This document shows, piece by piece, positions 18,114 through 26,480 of a stretch of DNA of 64,000 bases. The position numbers and the translations under genes are program-made. A model generated the notes under the pieces. It saw only the letters and a program-made list of their open reading frames with translations. It did not search any database and was not told the DNA's origin. The stretch spans positions 37,345 to 101,344 of the forward strand of contig DASSMA010000049.1 in NCBI GenBank assembly GCA_035689115.1. The letters run 5' to 3'. Within the stretch, counting starts at the first letter, position 1. The number at the start of each line of letters is the position of its first letter. The DNA comes from JAHFUS01 sp035689115. GTDB taxonomy: Bacteria; Actinomycetota; Acidimicrobiia; Acidimicrobiales; GCA-2861595.

Positions 18114-19352
18114 GTGCCCACCTTCCAAGCGCCGCCGGGCACGTTCGACGTCCTGGCGCCGGCCTCGGTGCGCTACGAACGGCTGGTGGCGCGCTTCGCC
18201 CGGCTGGTGGAGGCGGCTGGATACGGGCTGCTGATCGGGCCCATGTTCGAGGACGTGGGCGTGTTCCAGCGGGTGGGGGAGAGCACCGACATCGTCCGCA
18301 AGGAGATGTTCGCCTTCGAGGACATGGGCGGCCGGCGCCTGGCCCTGCGGCCGGAGGGGACGGCCACGGCGGTGCGGGCCTACCTCCAGCGCCGGCCGGC
18401 GCTGCCGTTCAAGGCGTGGTACGTGTCACCCCACTTCCGCCAGGAGCGGCCCCAGGCCGGGCGCTACCGCCAGCACCACCAGCTGGGCGTGGAGGCGCTC
18501 GGGACCGACGACCCCGACCTCGACGCCGAGGTCATCTCGCTGGCGTGGGACCTGTACCGGGGCCTCGGCCTCACCCGCATCCGGCTGCGGCTCACGTCGC
18601 TGGGCGACGGGGCGTGCCGGCCGGCGTACCGCGAGGAGCTGTTCGCCTACTTCGCGGCGCGGCGCGACCAGCTGTGCGACGAGCACCGTGACCGCATCGC
18701 CCTCAACCCGCTGCGCATCCTCGACTGCAAGCGCGACACCTGCCGGGCGGCGTCGGCCGGCGCCCCGCGCATGCTCGACCGGCTGTGCGACGAGTGCGCC
18801 GCCCACTTCGCCCGCGTCAAGGACGGCTTGAGCGCCCTCGGCGTGGCGTTCGACGTCGACCCGTCGCTGGTGCGGGGGCTCGACTACTACACCCGCACCA
18901 CCTTCGAGTTCGAGGCCGAGGCGCTGGAGTCGGCCCAGAACGGCGCCGGCGGCGGGGGCCGCTACGACGGGCTGGTGGAGGCGCTGGGCGGCGAGCCCAC
19001 GCCGGGCATCGGGTTCGGCCTCGGCATCGAGCGCATCCTCATGGCCTGTGACGCCGAGGGCGTGTTCGGCGTGCCCGAGGACCGGCTCGACGTGTTCGTG
19101 ATCGACACCGCCGGCGGCGAGGCTGCCCGCGACCTGACCGCCGAGCTGCGGCGGGCGGGGCTGCGGTCCGACCGGGCGTGGGGCGGGCGGTCGTTCAAGG
19201 CCCAGATGAAGGCGGCCCTGCACTCGGGCGCCGCCCTGGCGGTGGTCGTGGAGGCGGCGGGCATCAGCGTGCGGACGCTGCGGGAGAAGGGGGAGGCCGA
19301 AGCGGTGGAGCGGAGCGACGTGGTGGACCACGTGCGGAAGCGGCTGGGCTGA
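18114..19352 (+). CDS. hisS: Histidyl-tRNA synthetase
   Basis: 412 residues with a GTG start. Class II enzyme: motif 1 region near the N-terminus with QAPPGTFDVLAP, LRPEGTATAVRAYLQ, motif 2 WYVSPHFRQERPQAGRYRQH, the histidine-binding motif VRGLDYYTRTTFEF, and motif 3 GIGFGLGIERIL. The C-terminal anticodon-binding domain starts near residue 320. The stop TGA overlaps the aspS ATG by one base. Confidence 0.97.
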   Translation: MPTFQAPPGTFDVLAPASVRYERLVARFARLVEAAGYGLLIGPMFEDVGVFQRVGESTDIVRKEMFAFEDMGGRRLALRPEGTATAVRAYLQRRPALPFKAWYVSPHFRQERPQAGRYRQHHQLGVEALGTDDPDLDAEVISLAWDLYRGLGLTRIRLRLTSLGDGACRPAYREELFAYFAARRDQLCDEHRDRIALNPLRILDCKRDTCRAASAGAPRMLDRLCDECAAHFARVKDGLSALGVAFDVDPSLVRGLDYYTRTTFEFEAEALESAQNGAGGGGRYDGLVEALGGEPTPGIGFGLGIERILMACDAEGVFGVPEDRLDVFVIDTAGGEAARDLTAELRRAGLRSDRAWGGRSFKAQMKAALHSGAALAVVVEAAGISVRTLREKGEAEAVERSDVVDHVRKRLG

Positions 19353-21073
19353 TGCTGCGGACCGACTACTGCGGGTCGCTGCGCGAGGACGACGAGGGCC
19401 GCGCCGTGAGCGTGTGCGGGTGGGTGGCCAGCCGGCGGGAGCACGGCCAGCACCTGGCCTTCGTCGACGTCCGCGACCACACCGGCGTCGTGCAGTGCGT
19501 CGTCGACGGCTCCATCGACCTGCGCTCGGAGTACGTCGTCCGCATCAACGGCACGGTGCGCCGTAGGCCGGCGGACAAGGTGAACCCGAACATCGGCACC
19601 GGCGAGATCGAGGTGGGCGACTGCGGGGTCGAGGTGCTGTCGGTCGCCGAGCCGCCGCCGTTCCCCGTCACCGACCGCATCGACGCCGACGAGAACGTGC
19701 GCCTGCGCCACCGCTACGTCGACCTGCGCCGGGAGAAGATGCAGCGGAACCTGCGGCTGCGGGCGCGGGTGAACAGCGCCGTGCGCCGGGCCATGGAGGC
19801 CCAGGGCTTCGTGGAGATCGAGACGCCCATGCTCATCGCCTCCACGCCCGAGGGTGCCCGCGACTTCGTCGTGCCGTCGCGGCTCAAGCCGGGGTCGTTC
19901 TTCGCCCTGCCCCAGAGCCCCCAGCTGTTCAAGCAGCTGTGCATGGTGGGCGGCGTCGACCGCTACTACCAGATCGCCCGGTGCCTCAGGGACGAGGACC
20001 TGCGGGCCGATCGCCAGTTCGAGTTCCTCCAGCTCGACGCGGAGATCTCCTTCGCCGGCCAGGACGACGTGATCGGCTTCATCTCCGCCGCCGTCGCCGC
20101 CGCTGCCGAGGAGGCCACCGGCACGGCGCCGGAGCCGTTCGCCACGATGACGTGGGGCGAGGCCACCGAGCGCTACGGCACCGACAAGCCCGACACCCGC
20201 TTCGGCATGACGCTGGTCGAACTCACGGACACCTTCTCGGACACGGGGTTCAACGCCTTCAAGGCGCCCGCAGTCAAGGGCATCCGGGTGCCGGGCGCCG
20301 GCGACCTCACCCGGTCGCGCCTCGACGCCCTCACCGACAAGGCCAAGCAGTTCGGCGCCAAGGGCCTGGTGTGGATGCGGGTCGGCACCGAGCAGGCCCT
20401 CGACTCGCCGGTCGTCCGCTTCCTGTCCGACAAGGAACAGGCCGGCGTGGCCTCGGCCATGGAGGCGGAGCCGGGCGACCTGCTGCTGCTGGTGGCCGAC
20501 GAGCGCCGCAAGGTCAACCACGTGCTCGGCCTCCTCCGGCTGGAGCTGGGGCGGCCGCCGGTGAACGAGGGCGGGTTCCACTTCCTGTGGGTCACCGAGT
20601 TCCCGCTCTTCGAGGGCCTGGGCGACGACGGGAAGCCCATCCCCGCCCACCACCCGTTCACCATGCCCCACCCCGACGACGTCGACCGCCTGGAGTCCGA
20701 CCCGCTCTCGGTGCGTTCGCAGGCCTACGACCTGGTGCTCAACGGGTGGGAGCTGGGCTCGGGCAGCGTGCGAATCCACCGCCGGGACGTGCAGGAGCGG
20801 GTGCTGGGCCTCCTCGGCATCGGTCCCGAGGAGGCGCAGATCCGCTTCGGCTTCCTGCTCGACGCCTTCCGCTACGGCGCCCCGCCCCACGCCGGCTTCG
20901 CCTTCGGCCTCGACCGCCTCGTCGCCCTGCTGGCCGGCGAGGAGAACATCCGGGAGGTCATCGCCTTCCCCAAGACCCAGTCGGGCGCCGACCCGCTGAC
21001 CGGCGCCCCCACCCCGCTCGAGCCGGCCCAGCTGGCCGAGCTCGGGATCCGCGTCCTGCCGCCCAAGGCGTAG
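19352..21073 (+). CDS. aspS: Aspartyl-tRNA synthetase, probably non-discriminating
   Basis: 573 residues, the bacterial-type length. An N-terminal OB anticodon domain (CGWVASRREHGQHLAFVDVRD) is followed by the class II core with FVEIETPMLIASTPEGARDF, the motif 2 region ARCLRDEDLRADRQFEF, an inserted GAD domain and motif 3 AFGLDRLVALLAG. In the anticodon domain a His lies where discriminating enzymes such as that of E. coli have Leu; in Pseudomonas this His goes with charging of both tRNA-Asp and tRNA-Asn. The relaxed specificity is therefore inference. It is coupled to hisS. Confidence 0.95.
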   Translation: MLRTDYCGSLREDDEGRAVSVCGWVASRREHGQHLAFVDVRDHTGVVQCVVDGSIDLRSEYVVRINGTVRRRPADKVNPNIGTGEIEVGDCGVEVLSVAEPPPFPVTDRIDADENVRLRHRYVDLRREKMQRNLRLRARVNSAVRRAMEAQGFVEIETPMLIASTPEGARDFVVPSRLKPGSFFALPQSPQLFKQLCMVGGVDRYYQIARCLRDEDLRADRQFEFLQLDAEISFAGQDDVIGFISAAVAAAAEEATGTAPEPFATMTWGEATERYGTDKPDTRFGMTLVELTDTFSDTGFNAFKAPAVKGIRVPGAGDLTRSRLDALTDKAKQFGAKGLVWMRVGTEQALDSPVVRFLSDKEQAGVASAMEAEPGDLLLLVADERRKVNHVLGLLRLELGRPPVNEGGFHFLWVTEFPLFEGLGDDGKPIPAHHPFTMPHPDDVDRLESDPLSVRSQAYDLVLNGWELGSGSVRIHRRDVQERVLGLLGIGPEEAQIRFGFLLDAFRYGAPPHAGFAFGLDRLVALLAGEENIREVIAFPKTQSGADPLTGAPTPLEPAQLAELGIRVLPPKA

Positions 21074-21079
21074 CACCCG

Positions 21080-21199
21080 TCAAGCGCCCCCCCGAGGCCC
21101 ATAGGGCCGAAGGTCCATTCCGCGGTACGAAACCCGCACCTGGTGCGGTTTTCGTAACACGGAACCGAAGAGCCGGGGGCCGGTGCTGACGCGGGCCAT
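21080..21199 (-). pseudogene. Truncated copy of the type B cassette gene
   Basis: The ATG at 21199 opens MARVSTGPRLF, matching the first 11 residues of the intact B protein except one (MARVSAGPRLF), and sits 2 bases after the stop of the A gene just as in the intact cassette. After residue 11 the sequence no longer resembles B and stops at 39 codons. It is the left broken end of the array, probably a deletion junction next to aspS. Confidence 0.65.
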
Positions 21200-21201
21200 C
21201 G

Positions 21202-21894
21202 CTACAGCGCCAGCGCGCAAAGCGGTGCCGCCGGGCCGCAGACCGGCGACACCACCCTGCCCGGCCACCACAGCCATGTAGCGGCAGCGACGACGGTCGC
21301 CAGGGTCAGCGCCTTCTGCCTCTCCTTCTCGGCCGCGATCGCGCCATCCACCGGCGCGAGCACCGCCGTAGCCGCCCTCGTGCCCGCCGGCGCTTTCGCC
21401 TTGCCAGTGACGCGCGGCGACGTCGGCGGAAGCCTGATGTCCTTGCTGAGGCGGCTCAGGCGCTCGCCGGTCTCCTCCGCGAGTGTCCGCAACTGGCGTC
21501 TCGCTTCGCCCTTCGCCGCCGCAGTCGCCGCTGGGTCGGCGATGACGGCCTTCAACCGGGTCACCTGGGCCGCTTCTCGGGTGAGGCGCAGCGCCTTGGC
21601 GCGCTGCCGGTTCGGGAAGTCGTTGCGCCGATCCGGAGTGGGAGAGAACCGTCGCTCCTCGGCCAGAATCCGGGCCCGCCGGCGCAGGTCTGGGGCCTCG
21701 GACGCCAGCCACACCTGCACCCGGGCGGCCAGGGCGGCGGCCTCGCTCGGGACGCGAGCGGCGCCGGCACCCCAGGCCGCCCGCACCTGGAGGCGCCGAA
21801 GCTCGGCTGCCGCGGCATCGAGGGCGCCGGCCAGGCGGAGGAGGGAGTCCGGGTCACCGCCGACAGGCTCGAACATAGTTTCATTGTATTCCAT
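21202..21894 (-). CDS. Type A cassette protein, ESX/WXG-like helical, intact
   Basis: 230 residues. The first 85 residues are predicted helical: FEPVGGDPDSLLRLAGALDA, then AAELRRLQVRAAWGAGAARV, a layout like WXG100-type or T7SS substrate N-termini (W-G followed by Ala-rich helix). A basic, variable middle (85-185) rich in Arg, Lys, Ala and Pro follows. The end is hydrophobic (TLATVVAAATWLWW) and finishes CGPAAPLCALAL, a tail shared exactly with the frameshifted copy. It could be a secreted or membrane-inserted effector-like protein; this is inference. It follows the intact B gene by 21 bases and has no clear ribosome site. Confidence 0.65.
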   Translation of the reverse strand: MEYNETMFEPVGGDPDSLLRLAGALDAAAAELRRLQVRAAWGAGAARVPSEAAALAARVQVWLASEAPDLRRRARILAEERRFSPTPDRRNDFPNRQRAKALRLTREAAQVTRLKAVIADPAATAAAKGEARRQLRTLAEETGERLSRLSKDIRLPPTSPRVTGKAKAPAGTRAATAVLAPVDGAIAAEKERQKALTLATVVAAATWLWWPGRVVSPVCGPAAPLCALAL

Positions 21895-21915
21895 GCCGCA
21901 GGTCCCGGCAAGAGC

Positions 21916-22695
21916 TCAGCCGAGGGCGCCCTCCCGGAAGGGGAGGTCGTTGTCGGGGTCGAACCACTCCACCGTCCCATTGGGGTTGAGCTCGAACAGC
22001 TGGCCGAACACCTCGTCGGCGGCGCGGCTCACCAGGGTGGACGAGTGGGTGTCGAAGACATAGTCGACGTTGACTGTCCGCACGTGCACGGTCTCGCCGT
22101 TGTCATTCACCTCGTCGACGTCGTTGCGGAGGGCGATGTCGGTCGCCCGCGTTCGAGCCTCCTCGGCGCCATGCGCCTGGACGACCAGGATGACCTCCTC
22201 GACGAAGCGGTCCTCGTCGCCGACCGTCCACGTCCGCCACACCTTGACGCCGAACCACCGCTCCTCGTCTTCATTGAGATACAGGCCCGACGGCGGCAGG
22301 AACGGGTCGTCGTAGTCTTTTTCGTGGGCGGCGGTGGTGGGCGGCTGCACGAGGCGGTCGGGATCGTAGAAGTCGAGCCACTCGCCCTCGACCACCGGGT
22401 ACAGGTGGGAGAGCACGAGCGGGTCGTCGACGAAGTCGTCGAGCGCGTCGCGGCCGGTGTCGAAGACGTGGTCGACGCCGAGGGACTGGATGAGGACCCG
22501 CCAGCCGTGGCAGGTGGTCGGGCTCCCGTTCTTCTTGCGGAGGCGGACCCATCCCCGCGCCGCCGCCTCCTCCGGCGTGTCGGCCCGGATGAGGTAGACG
22601 CACAGCTCGACGTGGTGGACGCCGTAGACCTTGGGGACCCACGTCGTCCAACCGGTGACGGTGAAGAGCCGGGGGCCGGCGCTGACGCGGGCCAT
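21916..22695 (-). CDS. Type B cassette protein, two related domains, intact
   Basis: 259 residues from the ATG 2 bases after the upstream A gene. It is acidic and holds two similar halves. Half 1 has VELCVYLIRADTPEEAAARG, then VDHVFDTGRDAL and LDFYDPDRL. Half 2 has VEEVILVVQAHGAEEARTRA, then VDYVFDTHSSTL and VEWFDPDNDL. A strand followed by an A-x-[ST/G]-x-EEA helix resembles DUF4288 or other small immunity-type proteins, but I cannot place it in a family. Acidity, two-domain build and strict pairing with a helical ESX-like gene would suit an immunity or chaperone partner; this is inference. Confidence 0.65.
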   Translation of the reverse strand: MARVSAGPRLFTVTGWTTWVPKVYGVHHVELCVYLIRADTPEEAAARGWVRLRKKNGSPTTCHGWRVLIQSLGVDHVFDTGRDALDDFVDDPLVLSHLYPVVEGEWLDFYDPDRLVQPPTTAAHEKDYDDPFLPPSGLYLNEDEERWFGVKVWRTWTVGDEDRFVEEVILVVQAHGAEEARTRATDIALRNDVDEVNDNGETVHVRTVNVDYVFDTHSSTLVSRAADEVFGQLFELNPNGTVEWFDPDNDLPFREGALG

Positions 22696-22697
22696 CG

Positions 22698-23415
22698 CTA
22701 CAGGGCCAGCGCGCACAGAGGCGCCGCCGGACCGCACCCCGCGGACAGTGCCTTGCCCGCCCACCACAGGCCGGTGCCCACGGCGGCGAGGGTCGTTGCT
22801 TCCGCTGCCTTCTTGGCGGCCTCCTTCTCGGCCGCGTTAACCCCCTCCACCGGCGTCTCCGCCGCTGCCTCGCTCGGCGTCGCCTTCTTCGCTGCTGCGG
22901 CCTTCTTGGCGGCCTTGCGCCTTCCGAGTGGCCTTCGGCGACTTGGGCGGTGGTTTGGCATCCCTGCTCTGGCGGTTCCGGCGGTCGTCGTTCTCCTTCT
23001 CGAGCGTCCTCAGCTGCTCGCTCGCTGCATCCTTCGCCGCCTCGGTTGCCGCCGGGTCCCTGATGACGGCGTTCAGCCGCTCGACCTGGGCCGCCTCGTC
23101 GGTGAGTCGGAGACGGTTGCGGCCCCGCTGGCTGGCCATGCCGAACTTCTGGTTCGGATCGAACAAGTAGCGGCGGTCCTCGGCCAGGATGCGGGCGCGC
23201 CGGCGCAGGTCGCCGGCTTCGGACGCCAGCCACACCTGCACCCGGGCGGCCAGGGCGGCGGCCTCGCTCGGCACGCCCGTTGCGCCCGCGCCCCACGCCG
23301 CCCGTACCTGGAGGCGTCGAAGCTCGGCCGCCGCCGCGTCGAGCGCGCCTGCCAGGCGGAGGAGGGAGTCCGGGTCGCCGCCGACGGGCTCAAACATTGT
23401 TTCAGTGTATTCCAT
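22698..23415 (-). pseudogene. Type A cassette gene with one frameshift
   Basis: From the ATG at 23415 the first 83 residues differ from the intact A protein at only six positions. The frame ...SPKATRKA then runs into a Gly/Ser/Glu-rich stretch with an early stop, while the next frame resumes KKAAAAKKATPSEAAAE and ends with the conserved CGPAAPLCALAL tail. The shift lies at about 22912-22922 in an AAGGC-rich stretch. A natural single-base indel, programmed slippage or a base-calling error are all possible. Its TAG lies 2 bases before the intact B start. Confidence 0.7.
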
Positions 23416-23436
23416 ACACAAGGTCGTGGCAAGACC

Positions 23437-24085
23437 TCAGCCGAGGGAACCCTCACGGGAAGGGGAGGTCGTTGTCAGGGTCGAACCACTCCACCGTGCC
23501 GTCGGCGTAGAGCCCGAACAGCTGGCCGAAGACCTCGTCTCCGATCCGGCTCACCAATGTGTCGCAGTGGGCCTGGACGGCCAGGACCACCTCCTCGAGG
23601 AACCGGTCCTCGTCCCCGACGGTCCACGTCCGCCACACCTCCACGCCGAACCGCCGCTCCTCCTCGCCGACGAGGTACGTCGTGCACTCCGGAAGAAAGG
23701 CGTCGCCGTACCACTTCTCCGTGTCGGCCGCGGTGGGCGGCTGCACCAGCCGCTCCTTGTCGTAGAAGTCGATCGAGCCGTCGTCGCCAACGATGGGGTA
23801 GAGGTGGGAGAAGACGAGGGGGTCTGCGGCGAAGTCGTCGAGCGAGTCGCGGCCTGTGTCGAAGACGTGGTCCACGCCGAGTGCCTGGATGAGGACCCGC
23901 CACCGTCGAGAGTCGATGGGACCCCCTCCTTGCTCCGGAGCCGGGCCCATCCGCGCGCCGCCGCCTCCTCGGGCGTGTCTGCCCGCACCAGGTGGACGCA
24001 CAGCTCCACGTGGTTGGAGCCGTGGACCTTGGGGATCCACGTGGTCCAGCCGGAGACGGCGTGTGCCGGTGCCGATGCGTGCCAT
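23437..24085 (-). pseudogene. Type B cassette gene, frameshifted and internally deleted
   Basis: It begins MARIGTG like the other B genes. Residues matching B then appear in another frame (ELCVHLVRADTPEEAAARGW), return to a third position at RRWRVLIQALGVDHVFDT, and continue to FDPDNDLPF. About 45 codons of the second half, covering the AEEARTRA helix to YVFDTHSS, are missing. A one-base gain near 23452 breaks the last residues. At least three lesions make this a clear pseudogene. Confidence 0.75.
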
Positions 24086-24088
24086 CGC

Positions 24089-24506
24089 TCAGCTGAGGAC
24101 GCCCTCCCGGAAGGGGAGGTCGTCGTCGGGGTCGAACCACTCCACCGTGCCGTCGGCGTCGAGCCCGAACAGCTGGCCGAACACCTCGTCGTAGATCCGG
24201 CTCACGAGGGTGGCGGAGTGTGTGTCGTAGACGTAGTCGACTTCGACCGTCCGTACGTTGACGACCTCTCCTCGGTCGTTCACCTCGTCGGTGTCGTGGC
24301 GGAGGCCGAGATCGGTGGCCCAGCCGCTGGCCTCGGCCGAACCACCGCTCCTCGTCGGTGTGGAGGTACGACCCGGACCCGGCAGGAACGGATTCAGTCG
24401 ATGCCGCGGCCGTCGACGACGGGATACAGGTGCGAGAAGATGAGGGGGTCGATGACGAAGGCGCCGAGAGCCCACGCGGCGCAGGCATTCTTTCAATGTA
24501 TTCCAT
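24089..24506 (-). pseudogene. Fusion remnant: type A start joined to type B end
   Basis: The ATG at 24506 opens MEYIERM, the same first seven codons as the A genes (MEYTETM, MEYNETM), then jumps to B-type sequence. In one frame FVIDPLIFSHLYPVVDGRG matches the end of B half 1, a deletion follows, SYLHTDEERWFG matches the middle, and after another gap the last 75 residues of B are intact to the stop. It lies 3 bases before the next B remnant, so the A gene that should separate them is lost. Confidence 0.7.
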
Positions 24507-24529
24507 TCAGACCACGTGGCGCAAGCGAG

Positions 24530-24535
24530 TAGGCT
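24530..24535 (+). promoter_or_regulatory. -10 box TAGGCT before rarA
   Basis: TAGGCT ends 9 bases before the rarA GTG, with no ribosome site between. It lies about 25 bases beyond the end of the minus-strand array. Confidence 0.45.
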
Positions 24536-24544
24536 CCCCCGACG

Positions 24545-25843
24545 GTGCCGAGCCCCCCGGACGACCTGTTCGCCGCCGCCCTCGAGGAGCGGCTGGCCAG
24601 GCAGGCGCCGCTGGCCGACCGGATGCGTCCGAAGGCGCTCGACGAGGTGGTGGGCCAGGAGCACCTCCTCGGGCCCGCGGCGCCGCTGCGGGCCCTGATC
24701 GACGCCGACCGCATCTCCTCGCTGATCCTCTGGGGCCCGCCGGGGACGGGGAAGACCACGCTGGCCCGCCTCATCGCCGGCGCCACCAGCCGGCAGTTCG
24801 TGGCCAAGTCGGCGGTGACGGCCGGCGTGAAGGACGTGCGGGATGTGATCGACGGCGCCCGCCGGCGGTTGGCCGAGCACGGCAGGGGGACGATCCTGTT
24901 CCTCGACGAGGTCCACCGCTTCAACAAGGCGCAGCAGGACGCGCTGCTCCCGGCGGTGGAAGACGGCACCCTCACCCTCATCGGCGCCACCACCGAGAAC
25001 CCCTTCTTCGAGGTCAACGCCCCCCTGCTCAGCCGCTCGACGCTGTTCCGGCTGGAGCCCCTCACCACCGACCACCTGCGCACGGTGGTGCAAAGGGCGC
25101 TCGAGAGCGAGGGGCGGGTGGCGAGCGACGAGGCGATCGCCTTCCTGGTCGACGTGGTGGAGGGCGACGCCCGGGCCGCCCTCACCACCCTGGAGGTGGC
25201 GATAGCCCTGGCCGGCGAAGCCCCGGTGGAGCTGGGCCACGTGGAGGCGGCTCGCAGCGCCCGCGCCCTGCGCTACGAGCGCGACGACCACTACGACCAC
25301 GTCAGCGCCTTCATCAAGAGCATCCGGGGCTCGGATCCTGACGCCGGCCTGTACTGGCTGGCCCGGATGCTGGCGGCCGGCGAAGACGCCCGCTTCATCG
25401 CCCGGCGCCTGGTGATCCTCGCCAGCGAGGACGTGGGGATGGCCGACCCGCGTGGCCTCCTCGTGGCCGACGCGGCGGCCCGGGCGGTGGAGTTCGTGGG
25501 CCTGCCCGAGGCCCAGCTGAACCTGGCCCACGCGGTGGTGTACCTCGCCACCGCCCCCAAGTCGAACCGGGTCACCGCCGCCCTGGGCGCCGCCCAGGCC
25601 GACGTGCGGGAGCGCCCCGCCGGCGGCGTGCCCTCCCACCTCCGGGACGGCAGCTACAAGGGGGCCCGCACCATCGGCCACGGCGTCGGCTACGACTATC
25701 CTCACGACGACCCGAGGGGATGGACCCCCCAGGAGCACCGGCCCCCGGAAACTGCCGGGCGCGTCTACTACCGGCCGTCCCCCCACGGCGAGGAACCGGA
25801 GGTCGAGGAGCGCATGCGAGCGATGCGAGGGGAGCAACAGTGA
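24545..25843 (+). CDS. rarA: Replication-associated recombination protein A (MgsA/WRNIP1 family)
   Basis: 432 residues with a GTG start. This AAA+ ATPase acts at stalled replication forks. LADRMRPKALDEVVGQEHLL leads into Walker A GPPGTGKTT, Walker B ILFLDEVHRFNKAQQD, and sensor 1 IGATTENPFFEVN. The C-terminal tetramerisation domain has HYDHVSAFIKSIRGSDPDAG and LASEDVGMADP. All motifs are intact. The stop overlaps the next GTG start by 3 bases. Confidence 0.96.
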   Translation: MPSPPDDLFAAALEERLARQAPLADRMRPKALDEVVGQEHLLGPAAPLRALIDADRISSLILWGPPGTGKTTLARLIAGATSRQFVAKSAVTAGVKDVRDVIDGARRRLAEHGRGTILFLDEVHRFNKAQQDALLPAVEDGTLTLIGATTENPFFEVNAPLLSRSTLFRLEPLTTDHLRTVVQRALESEGRVASDEAIAFLVDVVEGDARAALTTLEVAIALAGEAPVELGHVEAARSARALRYERDDHYDHVSAFIKSIRGSDPDAGLYWLARMLAAGEDARFIARRLVILASEDVGMADPRGLLVADAAARAVEFVGLPEAQLNLAHAVVYLATAPKSNRVTAALGAAQADVRERPAGGVPSHLRDGSYKGARTIGHGVGYDYPHDDPRGWTPQEHRPPETAGRVYYRPSPHGEEPEVEERMRAMRGEQQ

Positions 25844-26199
25844 GCGGTGGGGAGATCGCCGCCCTGATCGCCTCGCTCGCCCTCCTGGTGCTGGCCATCG
25901 GGCTGCTGTTCGCCCTCTCGTCGCTCACCCAGACCCTGCGCTCGGTGCGCGGCGCGGTGGAGGAGCTGCGCCGGGAGACCGTGCCGCTGGTGGCCAACCT
26001 GCGGGTCACCGTCGACCAGGCCAACACCGAGCTGGTGCGGATCGACGGGGTCATGGACCGGGCCGAGAGCATAGGGTCCACCGTCGACGCCGCGTCGCGG
26101 CTGGCCTACCTCGCGCTGGGCAACCCCGTGATCAAGGTCCTGGCCCTGGCCGCCGGCACCACGCGCGCCGCCCGCCGGTTCCGTCGACGGGAGGATTGA
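25840..26199 (+). CDS. DUF948-type membrane protein
   Basis: 119 residues with a GTG start coupled to rarA (GTGA). One N-terminal membrane helix (IAALIASLALLVLAIGLLFALSS) is followed by a long amphipathic helix with VRGAVEELRRETVPLVANLR and QANTELVRIDGVMDRAESI, the layout of DUF948 proteins that resemble chemotaxis-type coiled coils. No function is known. The order rarA, this gene, a small membrane protein and alaS is common in actinobacteria. Confidence 0.8.
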   Translation: MSGGEIAALIASLALLVLAIGLLFALSSLTQTLRSVRGAVEELRRETVPLVANLRVTVDQANTELVRIDGVMDRAESIGSTVDAASRLAYLALGNPVIKVLALAAGTTRAARRFRRRED

Positions 26200-26206
26200 G
26201 CGGCCG

Positions 26207-26452
26207 GTGTTCAAGCGGCTGTTCTGGCTGGTGGTCGGCGCTGGCTTCGGGTTCGGCGTGAGCTTCTGGGTGATGCGCACGGTGCGGGAGCGCCTCGAGC
26301 GGATGTCCCCCGACCGGATGTCGGCCGACATGGCCAACGCCGTCCGCGACTTCGGCCGCGACGTGCGGGCCGCCATCTCGGAGGGGGCATCGGCCATGCG
26401 CGACAAGGAGGCGGAGCTGCGGCGGCAGATCGAGTCGACACCGGGCGGATGA
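26207..26452 (+). CDS. Small single-helix membrane protein
   Basis: 81 residues with a GTG start 7 bases after the previous stop. A glycine-rich membrane helix (LFWLVVGAGFGFGVSFWVM) is followed by a basic then charged helix with RERLERM and MRDKEAELRRQIE. It is probably anchored with its C-terminal coil in the cytoplasm. I do not assign a function; the conserved position before alaS is the only other information. Confidence 0.7.
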   Translation: MFKRLFWLVVGAGFGFGVSFWVMRTVRERLERMSPDRMSADMANAVRDFGRDVRAAISEGASAMRDKEAELRRQIESTPGG

Positions 26453-26480
26453 GGCTGCGCCGGTAGGCTCCGGAAAAGCT

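Larger units (their letters stand above)
21080..24506 (-). repeat. Tandem array of a decaying two-gene cassette
   Basis: The minus strand holds alternating copies of two gene types, here called A (an all-helical ESX-like protein) and B (a two-domain acidic protein). Reading 5' to 3' on the minus strand: A remnant fused to B remnant (24506-24089), B remnant (24085-23437), A with a frameshift (23415-22698), intact B (22695-21916), intact A (21894-21202), truncated B (21199-21080). Spacing repeats: 2 bases from A to B and 21 bases from B to A. Recurrent junction words include GTATTCCAT at each A start and GGGCCATCGCTACAG at each A/B junction (given on the plus strand). Confidence 0.85.
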
